A stretch of 64,000 nucleotides of DNA from Corynespora cassiicola (GCA_022059125.1 JAEUWY010000001.1:1364001-1428000); one strand, 5' to 3'; positions 1 to 11,504 are shown, counted from the first letter of the stretch. Notes: generated by a model from the letters alone, not told the origin. Program-made: numbers and translations.

Positions 1-603
1 TCTAATTTCTTTTCTATTATGGCTAAAACAGACCGGGCCTTCGGGTGGGGGCTGCATGCTCGCAGCAATATGCCAATCTGTTCTGGATTTTGGCGGGTGA
101 AAGATCGACTATTCCGTCAAATAAAAACAAGAATCTCGAAAAGTAACTGTTCGATAATGATGTTTGCAGGCTGAGATTTTATTTTAATCACCATGATCAA
201 CGTATGTTCAACGAACTCAAAGGTTAAGAACGAACAGAATACGTTGTCTTTGACAGCATATCATGAGCTTCAAAGTTCCCATATATATTATTGTTTACTC
301 CTGGGCCGTACATTTTGCCTCCTTATGGATATTGAATCACGACAATATTAGTCGTAACGTAAACCACAAGCGAGCGACGCACACAAGCGAGCGACGCACC
401 TCCTGACTGCTCCAGCAAACACTATCTATACATATAATGTCTCTACTAAAAGTCTTTTAATTATTAAATAACGAGCGATCCGTAATTCTTGCTTTTTTAA
501 TTATTAAAAATAAATTAGTTTAAAGCGTATAATATACTACTACTATTTATAATATTTTAGAAGCTATAATTTATTACTAACGCTTTAAATAATTTATATA
601 ATA

Positions 604-2393
604 AGCTCGGCTACAAGGGTTCCGCCCACCCCCTGGTTCCGCCCACCCTCAACAAACTTGCCCCTCCGCGTCAACCTCGATCACTTTCAACACCAGCCAT
701 CCACAATGGACGCCAGAGAACTAGCCATACAAAGCGCTATCGCTGATTTCAATGCAGGCCGTTATAACAGCCAGCGAGCGGCTGCTAAGGCGTACGGCCT
801 CCCTCGATCAACGCTACGGGGCCGTATGAAGGGCCAGGTACGCAAGGCCGTCAGCAACCAACACCAGCAACGGCTGAGCCCTCAGCAAGAAGAGTTTCTC
901 GTAGGGTGGATCCTCGAAGAAGAGGCCCGTGGCTACCCTCCCTCACATGCTCGGGCCCGTGAAATGGCCATCCGAATCCTCCGCATGAACGGTGATCAGG
1001 CCCCTCTCGGCAAGCGCTGGGTCCTCCACTTCATCAATCGCAACCCAAGGATAGCCTCGATAGTGGGCAGGAAGCTTGAGGCTCCGAGGGCTGAGGCCGC
1101 TACTCCAGCCCAGGTGCGGGCCTTCCTGGAGCTGTTTGAGCGTACAAGACTGAGGCTAAACATCCGGCTTGAAGATATATACAATATGGATGAGAGTGGG
1201 CTAGGCCTCGGGGTATGTACGAACAGCCGGGTCCTTGCCAGCTCACAGAGGAAGAAGGCTTACATTAAAAGCCCAGAGAATCGTGAGTGGGTCACTGTAC
1301 TTGAGTGTATCTCAGCCGTGGGAGCCAAGCTGAGCCCAGTGGTGGTTTTCAAAGGCAAAGCGCTTCAAACAACGTGGTTTCCGGCCGAAACAATTCCTCA
1401 GTGGTATTATACAACCTCGGAGAACGGATGGACGTCGAACGAGATCGGCTGTGAGTGGCTACGCCGTGTGTTTATACCGGAAACGGCTCACGGCCAGCCT
1501 CGGCCTCGGATGCTTATACTGGATGGCCATGGCAGCCATGTTAGCCTGGATTTCCTCTGGTTGTGCAAACAGAATCAGATTTTCCCTCTCTTCTTACCTC
1601 CGCATGCCACACACCTCCTCCAGCCTCTTGATCTTACTGGATTCTCCGTTGTTAAATCAAAATATCGTCAAGCTATTCTAGCCCTGGCTACGATTGACGA
1701 TGCGGCCCCTGTCAAAAAGGAACGCTTTATCACTTGCTATAGCCAGGCTAGGGAGCAAGGCCTTACCGAGCGTGTGATTCGGGCTGGCTGGAAGGCAGCT
1801 GGCTTATCACCATTCAACATCGATCACGTGCTGAGGTCTTCCCAAATGATGACTCGGCCAGCCACTCCGCCGGCCCAGAGAGAGGCTGTATCACCAACAG
1901 AGGGCTTCATAGCCACTCCTCAGAAGCCTTAAGACCTTTACCGGGCTCAGCAGAGACTTCAGATGGATGAGGGACTTAGCCGTAGGACCCGGCTGTTGCT
2001 CTATAAGGCTAGTAAGGGTCTCTTAAAGGCTAACACAAGGGCTGCAGGCTTTGAGGCTGAGAATTAAAGGCTGAAAAGCCAGCCAGCTGCGCTTAGGCCT
2101 CAAGGCCCTCGTCGTCGGGTTTATATAGACCCTAATTAACGATTTGCAGACATTGAGAATATAAGGGCTGCAATAGGCCAATCAGTGACTCAGCAGGCTC
2201 AGCCGGCTCACCAAGATAATTATACAGAGAAAGAAAATGCCCCTAAGGATGCTGAGATAGCTGCTGCAGAAGCCCTCAAGTCTATGTGTTTTAATTGGAA
2301 AGCTTAGTGGCAATATACGTGTTTTTACGGAGTGGCTTATTTTTTTGAGAGTGGGCGGAACCAGGGGGTGGGCGGAACCCCTGTAGCCGAGCT
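604..2393 (+). mobile_element. Fot1/pogo-like DNA transposon with 49-bp TIRs
   Basis: Nearly perfect inverted repeats at 604-652 and 2345-2393 (two mismatches) begin AGCTCGGCTACA and contain a duplicated GGTTCCGCCCACC block. TA flanks each end (602-603 and 2394-2395). The element is far more GC-rich than its surroundings and carries one transposase gene on the plus strand. It therefore looks like a recent insertion into an older, already decayed repeat. Confidence 0.9.
706..2307 (+). pseudogene. Fot1/pogo-type DDE transposase, interrupted by three in-frame TAA codons
   Basis: The first ATG is at 706, and an uninterrupted frame of 408 codons runs to TAA at 1930-1932. It has an N-terminal Psq-type helix-turn-helix (about residues 8-40), a CENP-B-like DNA-binding region and a DDE_1 catalytic core. 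The acidic triad is visible as D162 (YNMDESG), D273 (LILDGHGSH) and D309 (LLQPLDLTG), a DD35D spacing. The same frame continues beyond the first stop with coherent transposase-like tail sequence, broken by TAA at 2065 and 2137, to a terminal TAG at 2305-2307. Each internal TAA would be a CAA Gln codon after one C-to-T change at CpA, the RIP-preferred context. The core might still be expressed as a tail-less protein, so inactivity is likely but not certain. Confidence 0.85.
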
Positions 2394-2546
2394 TATAATT
2401 ATTAGTCTAACTTAAAGCAGCTATTTAAAATTAAAAAAAAAGTAATTATTATTTATATTTTTAAGCTGAATTTATAAGAATTCGCGTTTATACTAACTAC
2501 TATATATAATATAGCTAATTAATTATTTACTAAGTAAAGTGCAGAC

Positions 2547-2898
2547 TGTGACGAACCTCGTTCGCACAAAGTCCGAACATATTCACTTCTGAGCATCGCG
2601 CACGTGATTCAGAACTTTACATCTGATCTCCAGCCTCTGATATCCGACTCAGCTCCGATTCCTTATTCTTTTATACTCTCCTATAATAACTAAAAAATAG
2701 AACTAGACTAAACTTAGAATAAGGCACTAGAGGGAAACTATAAAAAGTTACGATAGTTCTAGATAGTTCTGTAGTTCAGAAATGTCCTTTCGTATAAGAC
2801 CTATAGGTTCTAACTTATAATTGTTCTCTAGTTCTGTGAACTCTTGTTCTAAGTAGTATCTGAGCCGTATTAGAAACAAGTCGCTCTGTGTCCTTACA
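2547..2898 (+). repeat. Solo LTR, copy 1 (352 bp, TG...CA)
   Basis: Begins TGTGACGAACC and ends TCCTTACA, the TG...CA termini of an LTR. It matches the block at 3825-4176 in inverted orientation with no length difference and mainly transition differences. It is flanked by CAGAC on the left and TATAC on the right, so it lacks matching target duplications of its own. No internal retrotransposon genes are adjacent. Confidence 0.8.
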
Positions 2899-3824
2899 TA
2901 TACGCGTTATTTAGTATTTTAGTTTTTTACTAAATAGTTTTAGATAAAACTAGCGTAAACATACGTAGTTTTATATTAAATTTTAATAATACTATTTTTA
3001 AATTATATAAAATTATTTTTATTTTTCAAAAGCTTACGCGTATATTAGTTTTTATAAAAAATTATTTAAAAGTTTTTTTAAAAACTAGTAAAAAAGTAGT
3101 TTTATTAATATAGTTAATATAATTATATACTAAGCTAAAGATTTTATTACTGTACGCCCGCTTTAAAAGTAAAAAATATTTTATATTAAAAAGCTAAAAA
3201 AAATATAATAAATATAAAAATATATAAAAAGTAATAATTTTACTTATTTTACAGAAGTTTTAAAAAACTAAAAAATTATAGCTTTTATAGCTATTAATAA
3301 TAAATAATTAGTATATTTTTACTATACAGTTTTATATATAAATATTAAAATATTTTAGCTAATATATTTTTAGCTAATTTATTATCCAGCCTATTTTACT
3401 AAATAATATATATTAGCTAAATAAAATATTATTATTTTTATATTATATAAAAAAATAGTATTTATTTATAAAAATAATAAAAAAAAAATTATTTAGCTAT
3501 ACGCGTTAATTTTTTAAATTACTATAATTTATTTATAATTATTTAGCTAAATATTTTTAAATTAATTTTATTTTTCTAAAACTATAACTATTAATTAAGC
3601 TAAAATTATTTTTATTATAAAGCTTATTTTATTAAAGTTGTACATATTTTTATTAATAATACTATACTTTTTTTTTATATAATATAGTAATTTAAACTAA
3701 AAGTTAATAATTTTAAAATTTTTATATAGAACGCGCTAGTAATTTTACTAGTAAATTAATTAAACTTAAAAATTTAGCTAATACTTAATAAAGTTGCTAA
3801 GCTAGTTAATACTAATATAGTCTG

Positions 3825-4176
3825 TGTAAGGATACAGGGCGACTTGTCTCCGATACGGCTCAGGTACTACTTAGAATAAGGGTTTACAGAACTAGAGAAT
3901 AATTACAAGTCGGAACCTATAGGTCTTGTACAAAAAAACATTTCTAAACTACAAAACTATCTAGAACTATCGCAATCTTTTATAGTTTCCCTCTAGTACC
4001 TTATTCTAAGTCTAGTTTAGTTCTATTTTTTAGTTATTATAGAAAGGTATAAAAGGATGAGGGATCGGAGCTAAGTCAGATGTTAGAAGCTGGGAATTAG
4101 ATATAAAGTTCTGAATCACGTGCGCGATGCTTAGAAGTGAATATGTTCGGACTTTGTGCGAACGAGGTTCGTCACA
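3825..4176 (-). repeat. Solo LTR, copy 2, inverted relative to copy 1
   Basis: Reverse complement of the 352-bp repeat at 2547-2898, reading TGTAAGGATAC to GTTCGTCACA on the plus strand. It is flanked by GTCTG on the left and GTATA on the right. These 5-mers are the reverse complements of the outer left and inner left flanks of copy 1, the pattern left by an inversion between two solo LTRs. The 926 bp between the copies is extremely AT-rich, with no coding potential. Confidence 0.8.
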
Positions 4177-4710
4177 GTATAAGCTAAAAATTTAATTAAT
4201 ATTAATTTATAACAGAATTAAAAAATATAAAAATTTATTACTTACTTTTATTTTTATAGCTATTAATTAATTTAAAAAAAAACTGTAGTAATATTCTATA
4301 CAGCTATATTACTTAAAAGCTAAAATAAAATTTTTAAAAAAACTAATAAAACTGCTATATAGTATATAAAGTAAAAAAAAAAAAATTTAGTATAAAAAAT
4401 TTTTAATAAAAGCTAAAAAAACTAAAATTATAGTTTAAAAAAATGTTAAAAAGTAATTAAATAAAAAAAAGCGTAAAAAAGTAGTTTATTTTAGTAGTAG
4501 CTAGTAGTTAAAAACGCGTTATACACGCTACAGAAAATAAAAATATAATTTTTATACGTATAAAATAATAGTATAACTATTTTAGTTACTATTTATATTA
4601 ATTATTACAGTATTTTTTTAAAGTAGTTAAGTAGGTAGTTATATACGCGCTAGAGCAGTTAGGAAATACGTCGCTCGCTTGTGTGCGTCGCTCGCTTGTG
4701 GTTTACGTTA

Positions 4711-5620
4711 GTAGATTGTCTTATATGTTGCGAGTAAAGCTTGACCGACTCATTATGGGAGAATGTCACATCCACACACTCGCTACTGTAGTGTGAGTCA
4801 TCGCCGCCTTGTCAAGCATCACAAGGATCTTTTTAGAATCACTCTTAAATCCAAAATTTAGGGAATGATGTACTAAGCACATCTTATAGCATTGATATAT
4901 ATCCGCGTTTACGAACGCAACCCCTTAAAGCAGATACCTACCTTAGTTTTCCTATCGTGGAAATTCTCAGGAACTCTTTCAAGATAAGACGTACTTTACG
5001 GCAGATATACACTACCCGTGACCCTGAATGATCCCACAACGGCCTTCTACCTGCTGTATACGATGACGAAACTTAACGGTATGGATTTTGCCGTTATTGC
5101 AGTCGCGGTTTTCGTGCCTTGTGCATGTTGCACTTGTACTATACTATTCCATCGCTATCAGTGGCGCTCCTTTCGCTCCACGAATGCACTCACAGGGATA
5201 TGAGTCTCGGAGCACACATCGGACAGTCCAGAAACCGGAAAGCTCCACGAAATCGGATGGAACCACTTGCAGAGATGAAAGACCATGCTGGTGAAATTCA
5301 CCTCTGATCCAGGGTGGTGGGGACGAAACAAGGCAGGGAGGGCATGGAAAAACCAAGATCCAGAGTACATGTGGGGACATGTACAAAGTGTTAAATCAAT
5401 ATCTTTGTCCAATAAAACATGCTGTTGGGATCTTCACACGACCGCAATTCACTGAAATATTTGATACTATGACAGTTCACTTGTATGCGTTTCAGTCTAT
5501 CCTACTTGTATTGGTTTCCTTAAATACAAGAGTGCGGTATTGGTAGGTTAGTTCCCCACTCATCTCCAAGGGTTGTCCCACAACCAATCGTATCGTGAGG
5601 TCCCTATTGCTGGAGGAATC
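4711..5620. other. Gap: unique sequence right of the transposon island
   Basis: Base composition returns to normal after the transposon end. Only short reading frames are present. One ATG frame at 5064-5203 encodes a single hydrophobic segment with several cysteines but has no support for being a gene. I see no RNA gene or clear promoter. Confidence 0.5.
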
Positions 5621-5854
5621 ATGCCTAGGATCAGTCTGAGCTCCGTGATACACATCTTGAAATTAAAATCCCTCAGGCAGAAGAAGAAAGGCAAGAAATC
5701 AGCAATGCTTGAACGAGAAAGCGAAGACAATTCTAGCTGTGACAATAAGCCATGTGATGGCGCGGGGAGACCAAACTCCGACGAGGAAGACAGGAGGTTC
5801 AAAGATTGGCTAATGCGAGGATCATATCTTCCGGTAGATCAGCAGTCGCTATGA
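5621..5854 (+). CDS. Possible small hypothetical protein (77 aa)
   Basis: A short ATG-initiated frame encodes a very basic segment (a run of Lys around residues 20-27) followed by an acidic stretch rich in Glu, Asp and Ser. No domain is recognised. It could be the last exon of a gene starting further upstream, because a hydrophobic stretch lies in a frame at 5064-5203, but I could not find a convincing splice pair to join them. It lies next to the transposon island and may equally be spurious. Confidence 0.25.
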   Translation: MPRISLSSVIHILKLKSLRQKKKGKKSAMLERESEDNSSCDNKPCDGAGRPNSDEEDRRFKDWLMRGSYLPVDQQSL

Positions 5855-6044
5855 TACCGCAGCGGTGGTCTTCGAAACAGCAATGCAGGACTGGGAGTCA
5901 GGAAAGATAGAGACGATTTAGATCATAGAAACAGTGCAGTATCTGATAATCAAATCAATATTGCTGTCACAAAGGTTCCTTATATACATCCAATTCCGTC
6001 TAAATAAAAGTGAAAAAGGCTTTTCATACAAAAAGGGTATCTAT

Positions 6045-7025
6045 CTACGCGTCATCGGGTCCCATATCGAAGAGCAAGAACTCGGCCGGCTTGTCACCAA
6101 TGCTCTCGACCTCGATCTTGCCCGGTCCCGAAACTCCGTCAATGTACGCGCCATCGCCCTCTCCGAGGACAGTGTCGCCAACCTTAATCTTAGCGCCACC
6201 CTCCTTGGGCTGTGCGCGCTTGGTCATGACGTGCTGCAAGAAGACCTTTCGCGGGCCATCGGCAACAACATCATGCACGACTTTCTTTCCAGGGGACAAG
6301 ATGGACGCATCCATGCTCAGATCCGCCTGGAGGCCGATGGCGTGCTTGTTATCGCCGAGACGATCAGTGTATTCCATGATGCGCACGAGCTTATCCGTCT
6401 TCTCCTCATCGGTGAACTTCTTGGTTTCGTAGTGCGGCTTGAGCCCTCTCTTGTTGGGCTTAGCCCAGATCTGCAGGAAATGCACCTCCTGGTCCTTGTC
6501 ACGGTTGTACTCAGAGTGCCTGATGCCCGTGCCGGCGCTTGTGAATTGTACCTCCCCACGCTTCAGGTTTTCCAGGTTGCCCATGCTGTCCTTGTGCTCA
6601 AGCACGCCATCGACGATGTAGCTGAAGATGAGGAACTCAGAGTGGGAGTGGGTTCCGAAGCCGGTCGAAGGCTTTACGCGATCTTCGTTGATGACGCGCA
6701 GGGGGCCCCAGGACTCGTGGCGCGGGTCGTAGTACGAGGCAAAGGAGAAGGTGTGGAAGGTGTAAAGCCAGTCGTGGTCGGCGAAGCCTCGGGCGGACCA
6801 GGGGCGCTTCGTGATCTTCATAGCGGGTGCGGTGGACATGGATCGGATGTTGGTAGGCTTGCTGAGGGAGGAGAGGGTGCTGCGGAGAGTGTTTGAGAAA
6901 GCCAGGATGACTGCTAAAAGGCCGACAAAGGCTGCGAGGTTTGTTTTCGAGAAGAGAGCTGTAGTGCTTGGAGCTGTAACTGTAGAAGGCTGTTGTGAAT
7001 TGGCTGTTGTAGTTGTGTCTGACAT
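6045..7025 (-). CDS. Pirin family protein with N-terminal membrane segment
   Basis: Intronless, 326 aa. The first 60 residues hold a Ser/Thr-rich stretch and a likely transmembrane segment at about 29-47. A second plausible start lies at Met63 or Met69, just before the pirin core. The cupin metal ligands of the family are visible: His126 and His128 in GTHSHSEF, then His170 and Glu172 in GIRHSEY. The C-terminal pirin cupin ends with FLLFDMGPDDA. Pirins are non-heme iron proteins; some are transcription co-regulators and others quercetin 2,3-dioxygenases, and sequence alone does not decide which applies. The membrane segment or an alternative downstream start could separate membrane-bound from soluble forms. 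The gene diverges from the methyltransferase-like gene to the right. Confidence 0.93.
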   Translation of the reverse strand: MSDTTTTANSQQPSTVTAPSTTALFSKTNLAAFVGLLAVILAFSNTLRSTLSSLSKPTNIRSMSTAPAMKITKRPWSARGFADHDWLYTFHTFSFASYYDPRHESWGPLRVINEDRVKPSTGFGTHSHSEFLIFSYIVDGVLEHKDSMGNLENLKRGEVQFTSAGTGIRHSEYNRDKDQEVHFLQIWAKPNKRGLKPHYETKKFTDEEKTDKLVRIMEYTDRLGDNKHAIGLQADLSMDASILSPGKKVVHDVVADGPRKVFLQHVMTKRAQPKEGGAKIKVGDTVLGEGDGAYIDGVSGPGKIEVESIGDKPAEFLLFDMGPDDA

Positions 7026-7584
7026 TGAAAGAGGGAAAATGTTAACCTTGGACTTGAGGGGCAGCTTTATACTTGTTAGTAGGTGCGGGGGTTAGTTCGG
7101 CGATCTTGGAGATGGTTCTAAGGCTACATCTACGATATTTTGATGAAGCTTTGCAAATGGTGAGTAAGGCGGCTCGCTTTGCAATAGTTGAGTAAGGCCT
7201 TATGCGACGCGGGATGGAATGCCAAGGACTAACAGCTTAGTGAGCGATGACGAAATGCCTCGGCCAATTGCTCAGCCTCGCCGCTATTGGACAATAGCCG
7301 AGGCGGGATAATGAATACGCCGTGATTGGTTATGGAATGCGGACTTTTCAGCCCCGCGGAATCAGGCCCGCATCGCACTTTGGCCAGTTCACCATAGCCC
7401 CTCGTCTTCATCCTCTATTTATTTGCTGCCTCTTTGAGAAGCTGCGGAGCAGGGCAAATCGGTGATCCCATAGCAAAGAGTTAAGGAACCTTCGGGGTCT
7501 AACAGGCCGAACCAAAAGCGGCCCTACTGCACCTATCTGGACGCTTTGGTAGAGGAATATTCGCAAACCTGCACTGTAAAGGAT
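7026..7584. promoter_or_regulatory. Divergent intergenic region between pirin and methyltransferase-like genes
   Basis: This 559-bp region separates two divergent starts. It contains several CCAAT boxes in both orientations between about 7261 and 7331, including a closely spaced inverted pair around 7295-7307 within an imperfect stem (GCCTCG with CGAGGC). CCAAT boxes are bound by the fungal HAP/CBC complex, so a shared promoter is an inference. No gene is seen inside. Confidence 0.45.
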
Positions 7585-8801
7585 ATGGCGCTTAGAAAGT
7601 TCAACCCCGAGTCCTTTATGGAGAAATGGTCCGATGCGGAGTTCAGCCCTACCCACAGTGTGAAGACTTTTCGGGACTGTATAGCCGAGTCCTTTGGCAT
7701 AGCAAAGGATGACAACTATGTGTATAGAGCGGCTGGCGAGACAACGTTGACTATAACACAACGGGCCATTGATGCCAAGAGAGCACAAGGATTGCATGGT
7801 TGGTATCATGAGAAAGATGGAAAGCCTGTATGTACACTTTCTTTAAATAGACGACATCACATAGTCAATCTTGAAGCTCCAGGGTTGTCACAGAGTTAAT
7901 ACACGGCAGCGAAGCATTGAATACCGCTGACTCTTTATAGGCTGATCCAGAGTACCCAACACCTGAAGAGATCGAGGCCTACATCTCATTGTTTGAGCCC
8001 TCTGTTGCACTCCCAAAAGCAATGAACGCATTCAAAGGCAGTGCCAAGGCAAACACGCTTCGCTCACACATCTCCACGTACCTGGATTCCCGTCTCCACA
8101 ATAGCTCTCAAGGACTTTTGCCGAACAAGAAGGATCGCAAGCACACAAATCCTTATCTTTCCCTCTGGGCATACAGCTGCCGGGAACTTGACTGGGCGGG
8201 GCCATGGCCGAACACTGCTTTTACAAAGATCAGCCACCATATTCTGCCCATTTTTTATCACCACTTTGGCTGTATCGTGCCTAGCTACGCCGCCCTTCAT
8301 GTCATTGCAAAGCTGGCACAGCCGTCAAAACCGAGCAAAGAGCCTGTCAAGCCGATCTTAGATATAGGCTCTGGATCGGGGTACTGGACCTACATGCTCC
8401 GAAAGTTCCCGTCTGATTCGAACGTGTTGCCTCTAAATGTGTGCGCAATAGACAACGAAACTTCCGAATATCGTATTTCCTGGATTAACGATACCATCAA
8501 GACCAATGGAATGGACTATCTCGCCAAGAATAACAACGGAAAGGACTCCGTACTATTACTTGTTTACCCGCAAACCACTGGAAATTTCACGGGACCAATC
8601 CTGAAGAAATTTGAGGGTGATGCGATTGTAGTTGCCGGAACCCAGAACAGCAACGGATTCACCGCATTCAAGGACGTTGTTGTGGATGAATGGGTAGCGA
8701 AGAATTTAAAAGACTGGGAACTCTCACTGAGGATGCCCCTGCCTAGTTTCGCCGGCAAAGATGAAGCTATGTTTGTCTTTCAGAGGAAGAAGAATGCGTA
8801 G
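7585..8801 (+). CDS. SAM-dependent methyltransferase-fold protein (two exons)
   Basis: Exons 7585-7827 and 7941-8801 join across a 113-bp intron (GTATGT...TTTATAG) and give 367 aa. I took the first in-frame ATG, since the frame upstream has only a TTG. A Rossmann-type motif I, ILDIGSGSG, lies at about 220-228 and is followed by acidic CAIDNE, matching a class I methyltransferase nucleotide-binding loop. The N-terminal 200 residues match no domain I can name. The C-terminus ends in a basic KKN tail. Substrate is unknown. The gene ends 59 bp from the convergent ADP-ribosylglycohydrolase gene. Confidence 0.8.
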
Positions 8802-8860
8802 ATGCGATAGAAATTCTCCTTTGAAGAAAAAATTATTACCAAACCTCACGTATGACTATA

Positions 8861-10357
8861 CTAAACAATATTCCTCACTTTCGAAAACCAGCCGGCGATA
8901 CCTTTGTTTTTGGCAATTTTCGCCTTTTCATCGCGTTCACGCCTCTTTTTCAGGATATGCGCCAACATTTCTTGGTCCCTTCTCTCGAGCTGCTCTCTTG
9001 TCATAAGCCCTTTTCCTCCATCTGGGGCCTCGTCTTTCTCCTGTTCTATCTTATCCTCGATAACGCCCACAGCCTTGGTCAATCGCAAGGCCTTTGCCAT
9101 CAACCACTCTCTATGAGCAAGTCCGAGAGCCCAATGCGAGGGTAAATTCGCATACCCAAGATACGTGCCGATCATTGCTCCAGCCGCTGCGCCGTTAGTA
9201 TCCGAATCTCCACCTTCCATGATCAAATCTGTCATCAGACTCTCAAACACCGTCTTCGACAAAGTCTTTGACGCAGGTTTGTCTCCGGCCGCCCGAATGC
9301 ACAGGCGCAGTGTCAATACCGCAGACCCAAGACACTTGTACACATACCCCATCTCCTTCTGACTATCAAGCTTCAACTCCTCCAAAGACTTGGCATAGAC
9401 ATGTCGCTCAAACTCCTTCCGATCAAGATGCCTCTGGACCTCCCACTCCGTAAGCTCCGCCGCCAGCCCCGGATTCATAAGTTCCGGCTGGCAAAGCACC
9501 CACTCATACGCCCTCTCAACCACTTCATCAACATGCGCCTCGCTCACAACCTCCCCCCTCAACATGCCCCGTACCAGCCCCACAGAAATACAGCACGCAA
9601 CCACGCACCGCGGATCCACATGCGTCGTCCTCCCCACCGCAACAGCCAGCCTCCACGTCTCGATCTCCGAAAGTCCGATACCGATGATGCCGATGGGATG
9701 TGTGCGCATCAAGCTCCCATTCGGGGCTGCGTGCCGTGCCGTCTTGACCCAGCGCTGCGTCGCTGTGCCCACGGGGTCGCTCAGGAAGGCGCTGTTCGTA
9801 ACGACGCTGCCGACGAGGGCGCCGATGCCGCAGGGCGGGCGGCCGAGGGCGAGCTGGCCCTGCTCGATCCAGATTTGGAGGCGAGCGGCGAAGTCTTTGG
9901 GGAGGGTTTCGAGCGGGGTGGGTGAGGGGTGGTTGTAGAGGTAGGAGAGGATGATGAGGAGGGCTTGGTCGGTGTCGTCGGTCCAGGCGCAGGGTTCGAA
10001 GCGTGCTGGCAGGGCATGTTAGTTTGGTGGACATGGGTGGGGGATTGGTAAATTGGAATTACTTCTGTGGCTGTCTGGGTACATTTCGGTCACGGGCTCA
10101 ACGAGACTGAACTTGCGCGTTTTGTAGCATGATGAGCAGGCGTGCTTTGGGAGGAATTCGGTGTAGAGGCCGATTGTGTCTCCCAGAGCAGATCCAATGA
10201 TACATCCATGGATCTTGTCAGTCACATTTGTTCGGACTAGGGGGTGAGAGTCGAGGAATGCCAAATCTGGAGTAGGGGGCATCTCTTCCTCAAGGTCCCC
10301 CGATGCAGTCAGGAGGTCGTTGTCTGTGGGCGATTCTACGAGTACAAAGTCGGACAT
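8861..10357 (-). CDS. ADP-ribosylglycohydrolase (DraG/ARH family)
   Basis: Exons 10063-10357 and 8861-10005 (minus strand) flank a 57-bp intron and give 479 aa. The family core starts with GCIIGSALGDTIGLYTEF. Across the splice junction comes the metal-binding WTDDTDQ motif (Asp108, Asp109, Asp111), and near residue 365 the second motif GGDSDTN appears. Together these form the di-magnesium site that removes ADP-ribose from proteins or related conjugates. The protein is longer than bacterial DraG, with a charged Lys/Glu-rich C-terminal tail. Joining the exons is necessary, since the first metal motif depends on the splice. Physiological substrate cannot be read from the sequence. Confidence 0.92.
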
Positions 10358-11504
10358 TTTGAGAAGCAATGATCGATTTGAAGAAAACAACAAGCAATTT
10401 CAAGGCATCTTGTTGCTTGTATATGGCAGAAAAGTAGCAGCCTGGAAGCTGAAATTTAGCCCGATAGTATTGGCTTAGCGCATGGCTATGTGGCTGACTG
10501 GGGCTGTGAAGGCCTGAGGCTGTGAAGATCTACTCAGCAGGGAAGATACACAGAAAAGAAGAAATGTACGAATGGCATAATTAGGAGTGTGATTTGTTGA
10601 TCGATAGCACAGTCAGCGCATCTGTGAGGCCTCTCAAAGCTCCAACGTAGGTGGATCTCAATCTAGTCCATAAGAGGCTTAGCGTATCGGCGAAAGTAGG
10701 CTACCCCTCACGAACTAGGGACGATCCAGCTATCCGCACACTGCACACTCCATCAGCAGTCAGAATCATGTTGATGCCTTTACAAAAAGAATTATACGTG
10801 TCCTGAACAGATCCCATGGCGGGGCGGACGGGCGGTTTTTTCGACCATGTCGGTCTTGCGCCCCTCAGAACACATTTCAGTTGTGATGACGCGTCAATCC
10901 AGGCAGTAGTATTCAAAGTTGACCGGTCAGTTTGAAAACACGGGGATCACTTCGATTGGATAATTGCCCTGTAGCTCAACTCATTGGCAATACATGCCGG
11001 AATCAAGCGACGCCATTCCAGGGAGAATAACACAAGATTGACATCACTGTCCTCCGATATTGTGTCCACGACCACCAGGACTGTCCTCTCATATCAAAAA
11101 CTTTATTTTACTATCATGTCGTAGAAAAGAAGGATGTTTTTGCTCATGATATTCCCTCAACACCATAATAAATGCGTCAACTGGTTTCTTTCTCGTCAAG
11201 AGTAACGATCGTCGGTTTTTTTTAGCACTATGTCAATTAGTCACGGGCACACAAGTCTGAGTTTCAAATGGAAAAGTGGTTCAATTCTCACAGAGAGTGT
11301 TGGTGATGGACAGCCACCCTTAGCCCTGTAAAAGCACGCCATAGCGTGGGAATATTCGAATTCGCATTTCTGATCGACAATTAGCTATTCGGCCCTGAAA
11401 CTTCAAAACTGCATCGAATTTGCTTCAGTCTGACTTATCTACCGACTCGTCCTGTAGACCTCACTGACGCACTAGTCGGAAAACCTGGCTTCCAGATTTT
11501 ATCT
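10358..11504. other. Gap: no gene seen
   Basis: About 1.1 kb upstream of the ADP-ribosylglycohydrolase gene. It contains short open frames without domain, splice or composition support. Presumably promoter on the left and downstream sequence of the small secreted protein gene on the right. Confidence 0.4.

Larger units (their letters stand above)
355..4710. mobile_element. Degenerate TIR transposon (TA target site) hosting nested insertions
   Basis: Terminal inverted repeats of about 60 bp lie at 357-416 and 4649-4708. The outer 40 bp are identical and begin ACGTAAACCACAAGCG. Each arm holds two tandem copies of an AAGCGAGCGACGCAC unit. TA flanks both ends (355-356 and 4709-4710), as expected for Tc1/mariner-type insertion. 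The inner 20 bp of the arms differ only by transitions, with C to T or G to A in the right copy. The unfilled interior is extremely AT-rich, and its few remaining C residues sit mostly in CpG or CpT context, which fits RIP-like decay. No transposase frame survives in the AT-rich parts. A younger pogo-like element and two solo LTRs lie inside. Assignment to Tc1/mariner rests only on the TA duplication. Confidence 0.75.

Noticed and set aside
5064..5203. Short plus-strand frame with one hydrophobic, Cys-rich segment
   Set aside because: No splice pair links it to the basic frame at 5621, and its length and composition are within chance expectation for this region.
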